NCBI RefSeq assembly: GCF_029439465.1
Contig: NZ_JAROAV010000037.1
Coordinates: 43,524-107,523 of the forward strand
Length of the DNA: 64,000 nt
Origin: Luteipulveratus flavus
Lineage (GTDB): Bacteria > Actinomycetota > Actinomycetes > Actinomycetales > Dermatophilaceae
Direction of reading: 5' to 3'
A model generated the notes under the pieces. That model was not told where the DNA came from, did no database searches, and was given only the letters and a program-made list of their open reading frames with translations. Position 1 is the first letter of the stretch; each line of letters begins with the position of its first letter. Below are positions 42,456 to 50,197 of the stretch, in pieces. A program made the position numbers and the translations under genes.

Positions 42456-42647
42456 GGCCATCCCCTGCCGCCTCGTCGGCTCCTGCCCGCCGTTCGACGA
42501 GCCGAACCTCCCCCAGGTTGGGGACGGCGGCCGGGCGGGTCCAGCACCGCTCCCGGCCTGTCGCGAATTCGCCGTGGCCGGGAACCGCCCCGTGCGAGAC
42601 TCCGTCAGCACCGCGGACACCCGCGGACTGCGGGGGATACATCACAG

Positions 42648-44597
42648 ATGGGGTCATCGATGCCAGGTGCAAGCACCATTCGACGAGCCGCCGAGCAGAT
42701 CACGGCCGGCGGCGACGTACGTGAGGCGGTGGGTGGCGCCCTGGCCCAGGTCGCGAACGACCGCCTCCCGGCCGGCCTCGACCCGGGAGACTTCGCCACG
42801 GCCCGCCAGGCGGGCTTCTCGACCGGCACCCGGATCGTCCAGCAGACGTGTTCGCTGGACAACGCGAGCGAGACGCTGAACCAGTCCAGCTACCAGCCCG
42901 GCCCGCAGGGCCCGGTGCACGTCATCACCCCGATGGTGATGCCGAAGGGACGTCGCTTCGTCGGGATGCTGCCGGTCCTCGTGCTCGCAGTGCTCGGGCT
43001 GGTCGGCGCGGTCATGCTGCTCCCGGCCGACGGCCTGTCGATGGCCCTCTTCGGCCCGCACTACTGGATCATCCTGGTGCTGCTGGCCGCCTTCCTGTGG
43101 TGGCGCCTCGGCATGGTGATGGTGCCCGAGGGCTGCCAGGCGCTCATCAGCCGGTTCGGCAAGGTCGAGAACCTCGTCGGCCCCGGCCTCGTGACCCTGT
43201 TCAACCCGTGGAAGCGGGTGTCGTACATCGTCAACACCACGCGCGAGTACCCGTTCAACGCGCCGATCCACCAGGCGCCGACCAAGAGCGGCGTGCAGGC
43301 CAGCGTCGACCTGTTCCTGCAGTTCCGGATCGTCGACCCGCGCAACTTCATCTTCGCGCTCGGCGCGGTCCAGGGCTTCCAGGACAAGCTGAACAACGCG
43401 ATCTCCGAGACCACCCGCTCGCTCATCTACGAGCAGGAGGCCGCGGGCATCTACGACCTCGTCGGCGAGTCGACGCAGCGGCTGCTGGAGCAGCTGAACC
43501 ACCAGTTCTCGCCCGCGGTGGAGTTCACCCACGCGAACATCACCCACGCCGAGCCGTCCTCCCAGGAGTACCGGATGGACCTCGCGGCGCCCGAGATGGT
43601 GCGCGTGGCGAAGGAGGCTTACACCTACGAGTACGAGCTGCAGCTGCGTAAGGAGCAGAACGAGGGCGACCTGAACAAGGACCTCGCCTCGCTCAACGAG
43701 ACGCTCAGCTCCATCCAGGCGGACATCGCCAAGTACCAGGCGCAGATGGACACCGCGCTGGAGCGGGAGACCAACCGGGCCAAGGCCATGGCCCGGCAGC
43801 GGTTCGTCGAGGCCGAGTCCGAGGCCAACGCCAACGCCGCCCTGCTGGAGGCCCAGGCCCTGGACATCCGGGCGATGAGCGCGGCCGAGGCGCCGGAGAT
43901 CCTGGACTACCGCTTCCAGCAGGACCTGCTGGCCCGGCTGGAGCAGGTACGCGGGTCGCTGCCCCAGATCGTGCAGATCGGCGGCCGGGACGAGAGCGTC
44001 GACTACCTCAAGATCGCCCAGGGCCTGGTCGGCGGCACGAGCGGGCAGCTGTTCTCGGCCGACGAGCTGGAGCAGATCCGGGAGCGTAAGGACGAGATCT
44101 CGGCCCGGGTGAGCGCTCGCGAGGCCTCCATCGAGTCGCTGCTCGAGCCGCCCGCGCCGGTCGAGCTGGACGAGATCGTCCCGGCTCCCGCGGACGAGGC
44201 GCTCCCAGGCGCCGACCGCCTCGAGGAGATCCGCCGCTCCGTCGAGTCGAACGCCGAGTCTCCCGCGACGTCACCGGGTTTCGACTCGGACTCCGCTAGC
44301 GCTCCGTCCGGCTCAACCAGCGGGTCCGACACCGCCGGTCGAGTAGGCGAGCGCCCCACCCCGCCGGTTGAGCCGGGCGAGCCCGACACCGCCGGTCGAG
44401 TAGGCGAGCCCGACACCGCCGGTCGAGTAGGCGAGCCCCCCAGGGCGAGCCGTATCGAGACCACGGACGCCCCCGGGGAGACTCACCCGGTCGCTGTGCC
44501 TGGTCTCGACACGAGCGCCGGCGGTGCGACCCCGCAGACCCGCTCGGAGCGGCACCGGCTTCCGCAGGCCACTGACACCCAGGAGAACGACCGATGA
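42648..44597 (+). CDS. SPFH (flotillin/stomatin-like) membrane protein with repeat-derived tail
   Basis: 649 residues. After about 100 soluble residues come two hydrophobic helices (FVGMLPVLVLAVLGLVGAVML; WIILVLLAAFLWW). The SPFH domain starts with GMVMVPEGCQALISRFGKVENLVGPGLVTLFNPWKRV and includes QASVDLFLQFRIVDPRNFIF. A long coiled coil follows (QLRKEQNEGDLNKDLASLNE, ERETNRAKAMARQRFVEAESEANANAALLEAQ). The last about 110 residues are low-complexity and encoded by the dispersed A/B elements (SPGFDSDSASAPSGSTSG, AGRVGEPPRASRIET). Stop overlaps the next SPFH gene. Confidence 0.9.
   Translation: MGSSMPGASTIRRAAEQITAGGDVREAVGGALAQVANDRLPAGLDPGDFATARQAGFSTGTRIVQQTCSLDNASETLNQSSYQPGPQGPVHVITPMVMPKGRRFVGMLPVLVLAVLGLVGAVMLLPADGLSMALFGPHYWIILVLLAAFLWWRLGMVMVPEGCQALISRFGKVENLVGPGLVTLFNPWKRVSYIVNTTREYPFNAPIHQAPTKSGVQASVDLFLQFRIVDPRNFIFALGAVQGFQDKLNNAISETTRSLIYEQEAAGIYDLVGESTQRLLEQLNHQFSPAVEFTHANITHAEPSSQEYRMDLAAPEMVRVAKEAYTYEYELQLRKEQNEGDLNKDLASLNETLSSIQADIAKYQAQMDTALERETNRAKAMARQRFVEAESEANANAALLEAQALDIRAMSAAEAPEILDYRFQQDLLARLEQVRGSLPQIVQIGGRDESVDYLKIAQGLVGGTSGQLFSADELEQIRERKDEISARVSAREASIESLLEPPAPVELDEIVPAPADEALPGADRLEEIRRSVESNAESPATSPGFDSDSASAPSGSTSGSDTAGRVGERPTPPVEPGEPDTAGRVGEPDTAGRVGEPPRASRIETTDAPGETHPVAVPGLDTSAGGATPQTRSERHRLPQATDTQENDR
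44256..44324. repeat. Dispersed palindromic element, family B, inside the SPFH gene
   Basis: Opposite orientation to the treY copy: GAGTCTCCCGCGACGTCACC, GGGTTTCGACTCGGACTCC, GCTAGCGCTCCGTCCGG, CTCAACCAGCGGG. Encodes ESPATSPGFDSDSASAPSGS of the SPFH tail. Confidence 0.85.
44333..44462. repeat. Dispersed palindromic element, family A, three partial copies in the SPFH gene
   Basis: The core CGCCGGTCGAGTAGGCGAG occurs at 44333, 44390 and 44417. The last extends to a full 46-bp copy ending 44462 (AGGGCGAGCCGTATCGAGACC). Steps of 57 and 27 bases keep the reading frame; each encodes TAGRVGE. Confidence 0.85.
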
Positions 44598-45961
44598 GCC
44601 AGATGGTCCAGGAGCAGATGCACGAGGCCGGCGTCGGCCGGCCGCGGGGCATGTCGTCGATCAAGGAGGCCCTCGGCAGCTGGGGCGACATCCGGCAGCT
44701 GCTGCGCGGCGGCCAGTCCGGCGCGATCGTCCCGGTCGTCATCCCCAAGGACAGCCGCGGTCTGCGCTGGCTGGCGCTGGTGTGGCTCGCCCTGTGGGCG
44801 TTCGCGAGCGCTGCGGTCGGCGCGACCACCGACGCCGGCTGGGTCGTCGTACCCGCTGCGGTCGGCGGCGTGCTCGCGCTGCTGCTGGCGGCGCTGTGGT
44901 GGTGGCGTTCCTCGATCGTGGAGATCGAGGAAGGCACCGTGGGCGTGCTCACCAAGTTCGGCGCCATCGCAGGGCCCGGCCTCTCCCCCGGTCGCCACTA
45001 CCTGTGGCACCCGTGGGCCCGGGTCGCGTACGTCGTCGACGTCACGACCGAGATCCCGTACAACGCACCGGTGCTCGCGTGCCCGACGCACGAGAACGTC
45101 CCGCTGAAGTCGATCGAGTTCTTCCTGAAGTTCCGCATCCTCAACGCGGTCCAGTTCGTGCAGACCATCGGTGCGGGCAACTTCGACCTGGTGCTGTCCA
45201 ACTCGGTCCAGGACGCCATCCGGCAGCGGTCCCGGCTGGTCCGGACCGAGCGGGCGTACGACCTGCGCGGCTCCGACGTCGCGGACATGCAGGACCTGCT
45301 CAACCGCCAGCTGGCCCGTTACGGCGTGCAGATCCTCGGCTGCAACATCCCGGACGTGCAGCTGCCGACGCAGTACCAGCAGCACATCTCCACCCGGGAG
45401 CGCGTCGCGAAGGAGCTGTCGGCGTACGAGAAGGAGTGGGAGCTCACCCGCAAGCGCCGCATCGACACGCTGCTGATGGACATCGAGCGCTCCAAGAAGG
45501 TCCGTGACGCCAAGATCGTCGAGGTCAACGCCTCTCTCAACAAGGCGCGCAAGGACGTCGCGCAGATGCTGGAGGAGCAGGAGACCGAGGCCCAGCGGGT
45601 GAAGTACGAGATCGAGACCCGCGGCCGGACGAACCTGGTCGCCGCCCAGGGTGAGGCCCGCGCGCAGGAGCAGCTCGCGACCGCGTACCGGGACAACCGG
45701 GCGGTGCTCGGGTACGAGCTGGCCCGCCGTCGGTTGGACGTCGGTGCGCAGCTGGCCAAGAGTGCTCCGCAGCCGGTGATCGTGCAGACCGACGGCGGCG
45801 CGACGGACAGCTCGGCGCTGTCGACGCTGATGCTCGCCCAGCTGCTGCCCCAGCTGGGTCAGAGCAACGGCCACCGTGCCCAGCGGGCCATCACGAACGG
45901 CGTGGACGACCAGCTGGAGTCGTTGGCGGACCGGGCCGTGCGCGCACTCGACCAGCGGTAG
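44594..45961 (+). CDS. SPFH-domain membrane protein (second of pair)
   Basis: 455 residues. ATG overlaps the preceding SPFH stop. Two hydrophobic helices (WLALVWLALWAFASAAVGAT; VVVPAAVGGVLALLLAALWWW) precede an SPFH domain (SSIVEIEEGTVGVLTKFGAIAGPGLSPGRHYLWHPWARVAYVVDV, then VPLKSIEFFLKFRILNAVQF). Coiled-coil segments follow (ERVAKELSAYEKEWELTRKRRIDTLLMDIERSKK). The two proteins probably form a hetero-oligomeric membrane scaffold of flotillin/stomatin type. A strong terminator follows directly. Confidence 0.9.
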   Translation: MSQMVQEQMHEAGVGRPRGMSSIKEALGSWGDIRQLLRGGQSGAIVPVVIPKDSRGLRWLALVWLALWAFASAAVGATTDAGWVVVPAAVGGVLALLLAALWWWRSSIVEIEEGTVGVLTKFGAIAGPGLSPGRHYLWHPWARVAYVVDVTTEIPYNAPVLACPTHENVPLKSIEFFLKFRILNAVQFVQTIGAGNFDLVLSNSVQDAIRQRSRLVRTERAYDLRGSDVADMQDLLNRQLARYGVQILGCNIPDVQLPTQYQQHISTRERVAKELSAYEKEWELTRKRRIDTLLMDIERSKKVRDAKIVEVNASLNKARKDVAQMLEEQETEAQRVKYEIETRGRTNLVAAQGEARAQEQLATAYRDNRAVLGYELARRRLDVGAQLAKSAPQPVIVQTDGGATDSSALSTLMLAQLLPQLGQSNGHRAQRAITNGVDDQLESLADRAVRALDQR

Positions 45962-45973
45962 CCGACCCTGTCC

Positions 45974-46008
45974 GAGGAGGCCGCCCGCCACGCGCGGGCG
46001 GCCTCCTC
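45974..46008 (+). terminator. Terminator hairpin after the SPFH operon
   Basis: Perfect 15-bp stem GAGGAGGCCGCCCGC (45974-45988) and GCGGGCGGCCTCCTC (45994-46008) with a five-base loop CACGC, starting 13 bases after the stop codon. Confidence 0.8.
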
Positions 46009-46014
46009 GCGTGC

Positions 46015-46950
46015 TCAGGCCCTTTCGCGCGCCACCGCCGCGCGCACCGCCGGCGCGATCTCCCGCGCCCAGCGTCCGAGCGTCCGGTCGTCCTGGACGC
46101 CGTGCCCCGGCGCGAACAGCGTGAACCCGGAGGCTCCGTAGTCGAGCACGGCTCCCGTGAGCTCGTCGACCCACTGCTCGACCGATCCGCCCAGCCAGCG
46201 ACCCTCCGCGTCGCGCGTCCGGCGCTGCGGCTGGTCGGCGACACGTCCCGGCAGGTTGAACACGGTGCGGATCTCCCTGGGGTCCCGACCGGCGGCGGAC
46301 GCGGCCTCGTCGATCACCGCCCGTCCCTCGCGGTAGCGAGCGCTGCGCCAGTCCGCTGCGTGCCCCGGGATCCAGCCGTCCGAGACCCGACCGGTCACGG
46401 CCAGCGACCGCCGACCGACGGACCCCGTCCAGATCATCGGCGCTGCGACGGGCGCGGGGGCGATGTCGCGCACCGAGTAGTACCGGCCGTCGTACGTCAC
46501 CGGCTCACCGCCGCCGGACAGCAGGCGGATCAGCACGATCGCCTCCTCCAGCGACTCGACGGCCTGGCGAGGAGTCAAGGGTTCGACTCCCATGTCCGCG
46601 ATGCGCTCCCAGATGCCACCTGCGCCGAGTCCGAGCACCACACGGCCCGACGACAACGCGCTGAGCGAGGTCACGGTGCGCGCCAGCATCGGAGCGGGAC
46701 GGGTCGGCAGGTTGGTGACGTTGGCCAGCACGGACAGGCGCTGCGTTCGGCCCAGCACGAACCCGAGCGTGGCGTAGGCGTCGAGCCGGTCGCCGAGGTA
46801 GGGGTGGTCCGACAGCGACATCAGGTCGAGCCCGTCCCGGTCGGCACGTTCCGCGGCGGCCAGTGCGTCGCGGTCCGCGACCGAGCTGTGCGCTCCGAAG
46901 CCGAACACCGGGTACGGCACGACGCTGCCGTCGCTCATGACGCCGCTCAT
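46015..46950 (-). CDS. LLM-class flavin- or F420-dependent oxidoreductase
   Basis: 311 residues, bacterial-luciferase-like TIM barrel. RDGLDLMSLSDHPYLGDRLDAYATLGFVLGRTQRLSVLANVTNLPTRPAPMLARTVTSLSALSSGRVVLGLGAGG is the family core (SDH and GRVVLGLGAG). PMIWTGSVGRRSLAVTGRVSDGWIPG is the cofactor-phosphate region. Co-transcribed below marR. Its ATG overlaps the stop of a 26-codon leader ORF. Likely induced when MarR senses a ligand. Confidence 0.9.
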   Translation of the reverse strand: MSGVMSDGSVVPYPVFGFGAHSSVADRDALAAAERADRDGLDLMSLSDHPYLGDRLDAYATLGFVLGRTQRLSVLANVTNLPTRPAPMLARTVTSLSALSSGRVVLGLGAGGIWERIADMGVEPLTPRQAVESLEEAIVLIRLLSGGGEPVTYDGRYYSVRDIAPAPVAAPMIWTGSVGRRSLAVTGRVSDGWIPGHAADWRSARYREGRAVIDEAASAAGRDPREIRTVFNLPGRVADQPQRRTRDAEGRWLGGSVEQWVDELTGAVLDYGASGFTLFAPGHGVQDDRTLGRWAREIAPAVRAAVARERA

Positions 46951-47027
46951 GACGTCGGCCTGGGCTGCTCGGCGACGCTCCCGCTGCAGACGTCCGCCTC
47001 ACCGATGCCGATCACGGTTGGGTGCAT
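46947..47027 (-). CDS. 26-residue leader ORF coupled to the LLM oxidoreductase
   Basis: MHPTVIGIGEADVCSGSVAE then QPRPTS. An AAGGAAGG ribosome site precedes its ATG with good spacing, and its TGA overlaps the ATG of the downstream oxidoreductase (ATGA). The oxidoreductase itself has no clear ribosome site, so translation may depend on this mini-ORF. It starts 27 bases downstream of the nearer MarR operator. Whether the peptide is functional is unknown. Confidence 0.6.
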   Translation of the reverse strand: MHPTVIGIGEADVCSGSVAEQPRPTS

Positions 47028-47053
47028 CGTGCGTCCTTCCTTCGAAAACAGTA

Positions 47054-47068
47054 GTTCGTGCCACGAAC
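47054..47068. promoter_or_regulatory. MarR operator 1 (oxidoreductase promoter)
   Basis: GTTCGTGCCACGAAC, an inverted repeat with arms GTTCGTG/CACGAAC. One of three sites with the shared form GTTCGT-N3-ACGAAC around the marR gene. Confidence 0.85.
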
Positions 47069-47074
47069 CTATTA

Positions 47075-47089
47075 GTTCGTAGCACGAAC
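47075..47089. promoter_or_regulatory. MarR operator 2 (oxidoreductase promoter)
   Basis: GTTCGTAGCACGAAC, 21 bases (two helical turns) from operator 1, so two repressor dimers could sit on the same face of the DNA upstream of the leader ORF. Confidence 0.85.
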
Positions 47090-47113
47090 CACAATCCTGA
47101 TCGAGATTCTTCC

Positions 47114-47608
47114 TCAGGCTCCGGTCGGGTCGGCCGCCGTCGGCCCGGACGCGGTGGCGCCCGGGCCCGCGAACAGCGCCGGTACGTGGTTGCGCTCGAC
47201 CACCTGCCCGAGGAGGGCGGCCAGGGCGTCGCGCCCGGCGTCGTCGAGGGTGTCGGTCAGCCGCTCGATGCGATCGCACGTGTCGCGGTAGAACGGTCCG
47301 ACGAGCGCGCGGCCGCGAGGCGTCAGGCTGACCCGGACGGCGCGCTGGTCCTTCGAGTCGGGCTCCCGGCGGATCAGGCCGTTGCGCTCCGTGCGGTCGA
47401 CCAGGCCGGTCAGGCTCGACTTCGCCAGACGCAGCATGGACCCCAGCTCCCGCATCCCGATCGGCCGCGCCATCAGAACGCACAGGAGCTGCCCCTGCTG
47501 CTGGGTGAGCCCGTGCTCGCGCGCCGACTCCGCGTACACCGCGTCGACGAGGAACGCGGCCCGCACCAGGGTCGTCACCGCCGGCATGGTCTGCGCCGAG
47601 CTGTCCAT
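47114..47608 (-). CDS. MarR-family transcriptional regulator
   Basis: 164 residues. Winged helix-turn-helix: EHGLTQQQGQLLCVLMARPIGMRELGSMLRLAKSSLTGLVDRTERNGLIRREPDSKDQRAVRVSLTPRGRAL, with the D-x-R-A wing. Helices at both ends form the dimer interface. Palindromic GTTCGT-N3-ACGAAC sites lie before this gene and before the downstream leader/oxidoreductase unit, so it most likely represses both. Confidence 0.93.
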   Translation of the reverse strand: MDSSAQTMPAVTTLVRAAFLVDAVYAESAREHGLTQQQGQLLCVLMARPIGMRELGSMLRLAKSSLTGLVDRTERNGLIRREPDSKDQRAVRVSLTPRGRALVGPFYRDTCDRIERLTDTLDDAGRDALAALLGQVVERNHVPALFAGPGATASGPTAADPTGA

Positions 47609-47629
47609 GCGACGACGCTAGCAGCGAGA

Positions 47630-47644
47630 GTTCGTACCACGAAC
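47630..47644. promoter_or_regulatory. MarR operator 3 (marR promoter)
   Basis: GTTCGTACCACGAAC, 22 bases upstream of the marR start. Same palindrome as the two sites in front of the oxidoreductase unit, implying autoregulation. Confidence 0.85.
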
Positions 47645-47783
47645 CAGTCTCGTCGTCGCCGGCGCCGGGAGCACAGGTCGTCCCGAGGTCCGGCCGGCAG
47701 CTAGAATCGGGGGCAGCACAGGGTTTCGCGTGCCTGTTGGGTGGGAAGGCGCGCACCGTCGTTCGCATACCTGGAGCCCGAGC

Positions 47784-49031
47784 GTGTCCCCTGTGCAGTC
47801 CTACCGGAGCCTGTTCTCCCTCACCGGCGCGGCGTACGTCGTCGTCGCCTTCCTCGGCCGCCTGCCGCTCGCGATGAGCCAGCTCGGCGTCCTCCTGCTG
47901 ATCGCCGACGCCACCGGCAGCTACGGCGCGGGCGGTGCCTGCGCCGGCGCGCTCGCGGTCGCGAACGCGGTGGGAGCACCCCTGTGGGGCGGCCTGGCCG
48001 ACCGCACCGGCCAGCGCCGGGTCGTGCTGGTCCAGTCGCTGTCCGGCGCTGTCGCGCTCGCCGTCCTCCTACTCGTCGCGCACGCCGACCTGCCGTGGGC
48101 GTACGCCGCCGTCGCCAGCGTGCTGGCCGGGTTCCTCATCCCGCAGGTCGGCCCGCTCGCCCGGGTCCGGTGGCGTCCGATCACCGCGCCCACCGGCCCG
48201 CACCAGGCGCGCCTGGTGAGCACCGCCTTCTCCTACGAGGGCGCCGCCGACGAGGCGTCCTTCGTGCTCGGCCCGGCGCTGGTCGGCCTCGGCGTGAGCG
48301 TCGCCAGCCCGACCGTCGCGCTCGCCGCGGCGTCGGTGCTGCTCGCGGTGTTCGGCACGTGGTTCGCGCTGCACCCGACCGCGACCCTGCGCCCCTCCGC
48401 CGACCAGCCGTCCGGCAGCACGAGCCGGCTGCTCACCCCCGCACTGACCGTCCTCTGCCTCGCCCAGCTGGTCATCGGGTCGGTGTTCGGCTCGGTGCAG
48501 ACAGGCACGTCGGTGCTCGCCACGAATGCCGGACAGCCCGGGCTCACCGGCCTGTTCCACGCGCTCCTCGGTGTCGGCAGCGTCGTCGCGGGCCTCGCCC
48601 TGGCCGGGCTGCCGGCGCGGTTCGCCCTCCCGGCCCGGCTGCGCTGGTTCGCGGTCGCGCTGCTGGTCCTCGCGCTGCCCCTCCTCGCGGTGAGCTCGCT
48701 GGCCACCCTCGCCCCCGTCCTGCTCGTCCTCGGGCTGAGCATCGCGCCGTACATGATCACGACGTTCACCCTCGGCGAGCAGGTCACCCCGACGTCCCGG
48801 ACCAGCGCTGCCATGACTCTTCTCGCCGCGAGCACCGGCCTCGGCTACGCCGTCGGTGCCGCGGTCGCGGGTCGCCTCGCCGACTGGGGTGGCCACACGC
48901 CGGCCTTCGCGGTGACGGTGTGCGCGGGCGTCCTTGCCGTGGCCGTCTCGTGGAGCGGCGGGCGCCTGCTGAGCCGCGCCGGGAGGACTGCCGGACAGCC
49001 GAGCACGCTCGTCAATACAGTGCACCCATGA
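47784..49031 (+). CDS. MFS transporter
   Basis: 415 residues, about 12 hydrophobic helices. The first half has YVVVAFLGRLPLAMSQLGVLLL and the loop GGLADRTGQRRVVLVQSLSG (MFS motif A, GxLaDrxGrR). The second half has LTVLCLAQLVIGSVFGSVQTG and MTLLAASTGLGYAVGAAVAG. It resembles the putative multidrug/sugar efflux MFS proteins of actinobacteria. GTG start at VSPVQSYRS; other upstream GTGs are possible. Stop overlaps the next ATG. Confidence 0.87.
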   Translation: MSPVQSYRSLFSLTGAAYVVVAFLGRLPLAMSQLGVLLLIADATGSYGAGGACAGALAVANAVGAPLWGGLADRTGQRRVVLVQSLSGAVALAVLLLVAHADLPWAYAAVASVLAGFLIPQVGPLARVRWRPITAPTGPHQARLVSTAFSYEGAADEASFVLGPALVGLGVSVASPTVALAAASVLLAVFGTWFALHPTATLRPSADQPSGSTSRLLTPALTVLCLAQLVIGSVFGSVQTGTSVLATNAGQPGLTGLFHALLGVGSVVAGLALAGLPARFALPARLRWFAVALLVLALPLLAVSSLATLAPVLLVLGLSIAPYMITTFTLGEQVTPTSRTSAAMTLLAASTGLGYAVGAAVAGRLADWGGHTPAFAVTVCAGVLAVAVSWSGGRLLSRAGRTAGQPSTLVNTVHP

Positions 49032-49591
49032 GCCCCTCCAAGACCACGTTCCTGAGCTCGCCCCTGGCCAAGAACCTCGCCGCAGCGGGTGCCGCCGGAG
49101 CGGTCACCCTGCTGCGCCCCGGCCGCTTCCCGAAGTGGGCCCGACGCAGCATGCTCGCGGCGAACACCGCCGGCACCGGCGCGACGATGCTGCTCGGCGC
49201 GGGCGGCACGAGCGATCCGACCGGTGCACCGGCACCGCTGGCGGGTCGGCTCGGTGGCGGTGGCGCCGCAGCCGGTACGACGGCGAGCGCGCTCGCCGCG
49301 GTCACGGGCGGCCTTTCGCTGGTCACCTCCGGCATCGGGCTGCGGGCTGATGCGAAGGCCGAGCAGCTGCTGCTCCGCCGCGGCGTCAAGCACCCGCGGA
49401 TCTGGATGGCGGTCGGCGTCGTCGGCATCGTGCTGGTGGCCGGGGCGCTGCAGGACCGCGCGACCCGGGCGGCCGAGCAGGCGGCGGCGCGGATGCAGGG
49501 CGAGGACGACGGCTCGAGCGCACGAGGCGCGGCCTCCACCAGCCGCACGCTGCCCACCGGCGGCGCGACGCGCATCGGCGGCGAGGGCTGA
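49028..49591 (+). CDS. Hypothetical Ala/Gly-rich membrane protein
   Basis: 187 residues. ATG overlaps the MFS stop. Several weak hydrophobic stretches (LAAAGAAGAVTLL, ALAAVTGGLSLVTSGIG) and one clear helix (IWMAVGVVGIVLVAGAL) are followed by a charged tail rich in Ser/Thr/Arg. No recognised domain. Coupling suggests it accompanies the transporter. Confidence 0.65.
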   Translation: MSPSKTTFLSSPLAKNLAAAGAAGAVTLLRPGRFPKWARRSMLAANTAGTGATMLLGAGGTSDPTGAPAPLAGRLGGGGAAAGTTASALAAVTGGLSLVTSGIGLRADAKAEQLLLRRGVKHPRIWMAVGVVGIVLVAGALQDRATRAAEQAAARMQGEDDGSSARGAASTSRTLPTGGATRIGGEG

Positions 49592-49596
49592 CCGGC

Positions 49597-50076
49597 TCAG
49601 ACGTCGTGCCAGGTCAGCAGCACCGCTGAGGCCACGAGCACCAGCAGGCCGTAGTACGAGAACGGCCTGCTGGCGTTCGTCACGGCGCGCGCGACCGGCA
49701 CGTCCGCACCCGCGTCGGCGAGGCGCTGCTGCACCGACCGGCGGACCTGCACCTTCCGTTGCTTCCCGCGCGTCTCGTCGCGACCGCTGGCGAGCGTCGT
49801 CAGCGGCACGTAGAGCGCGATGACCAGTACCAGCAACGGGATCCGTACGTACCCGGCACCCCAGCGGATCTGCGCGATCATCGCGACAGCGACCGCCAGC
49901 GAGGCGACGACGGCCGCCGAGAGCTGCCACGCGAGGGTGACGGTGCGCGCCCGTACGGGGCTGCCGTGGGCGGCGCGGACGATGCGGTCGAGGTACGCCG
50001 CGCGCACCTGCCGGCGGACCCACCACGCCCACAGGGCGCCGAGCACGAGCGCGATCGGCACGACCCACGTCCTCAT
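49597..50076 (-). CDS. Hypothetical membrane protein
   Basis: 159 residues. Helices are visible at the N-terminus (WVVPIALVLGALWAWWV), middle (WQLSAAVVASLAVAVAMIAQI; IPLLVLVIALYVPLTTLA) and C-terminus (YYGLLVLVASAVLLTW), with a basic cytosolic loop between (GKQRKVQVRRSVQQRLADAG). Converges with the Ala/Gly-rich gene. Function unknown. Confidence 0.7.
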   Translation of the reverse strand: MRTWVVPIALVLGALWAWWVRRQVRAAYLDRIVRAAHGSPVRARTVTLAWQLSAAVVASLAVAVAMIAQIRWGAGYVRIPLLVLVIALYVPLTTLASGRDETRGKQRKVQVRRSVQQRLADAGADVPVARAVTNASRPFSYYGLLVLVASAVLLTWHDV

Positions 50077-50197
50077 GCGCGCGACCCTATCCGCGCGTGA
50101 GCCCTGACGAGACCAGCGCCGCTGACTACGCTACGGTGCAGGCTGCCATCGCGTCAGGACAGGGGTCCTCGGACAGCTTCTCAGGGGAGGAAGTCGC

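Noticed and set aside
41430..42647. Upstream extension of the SPFH gene frame over 400 residues
   Set aside because: It runs antisense through the deacetylase gene; the SPFH start at 42648 has its own ribosome site.
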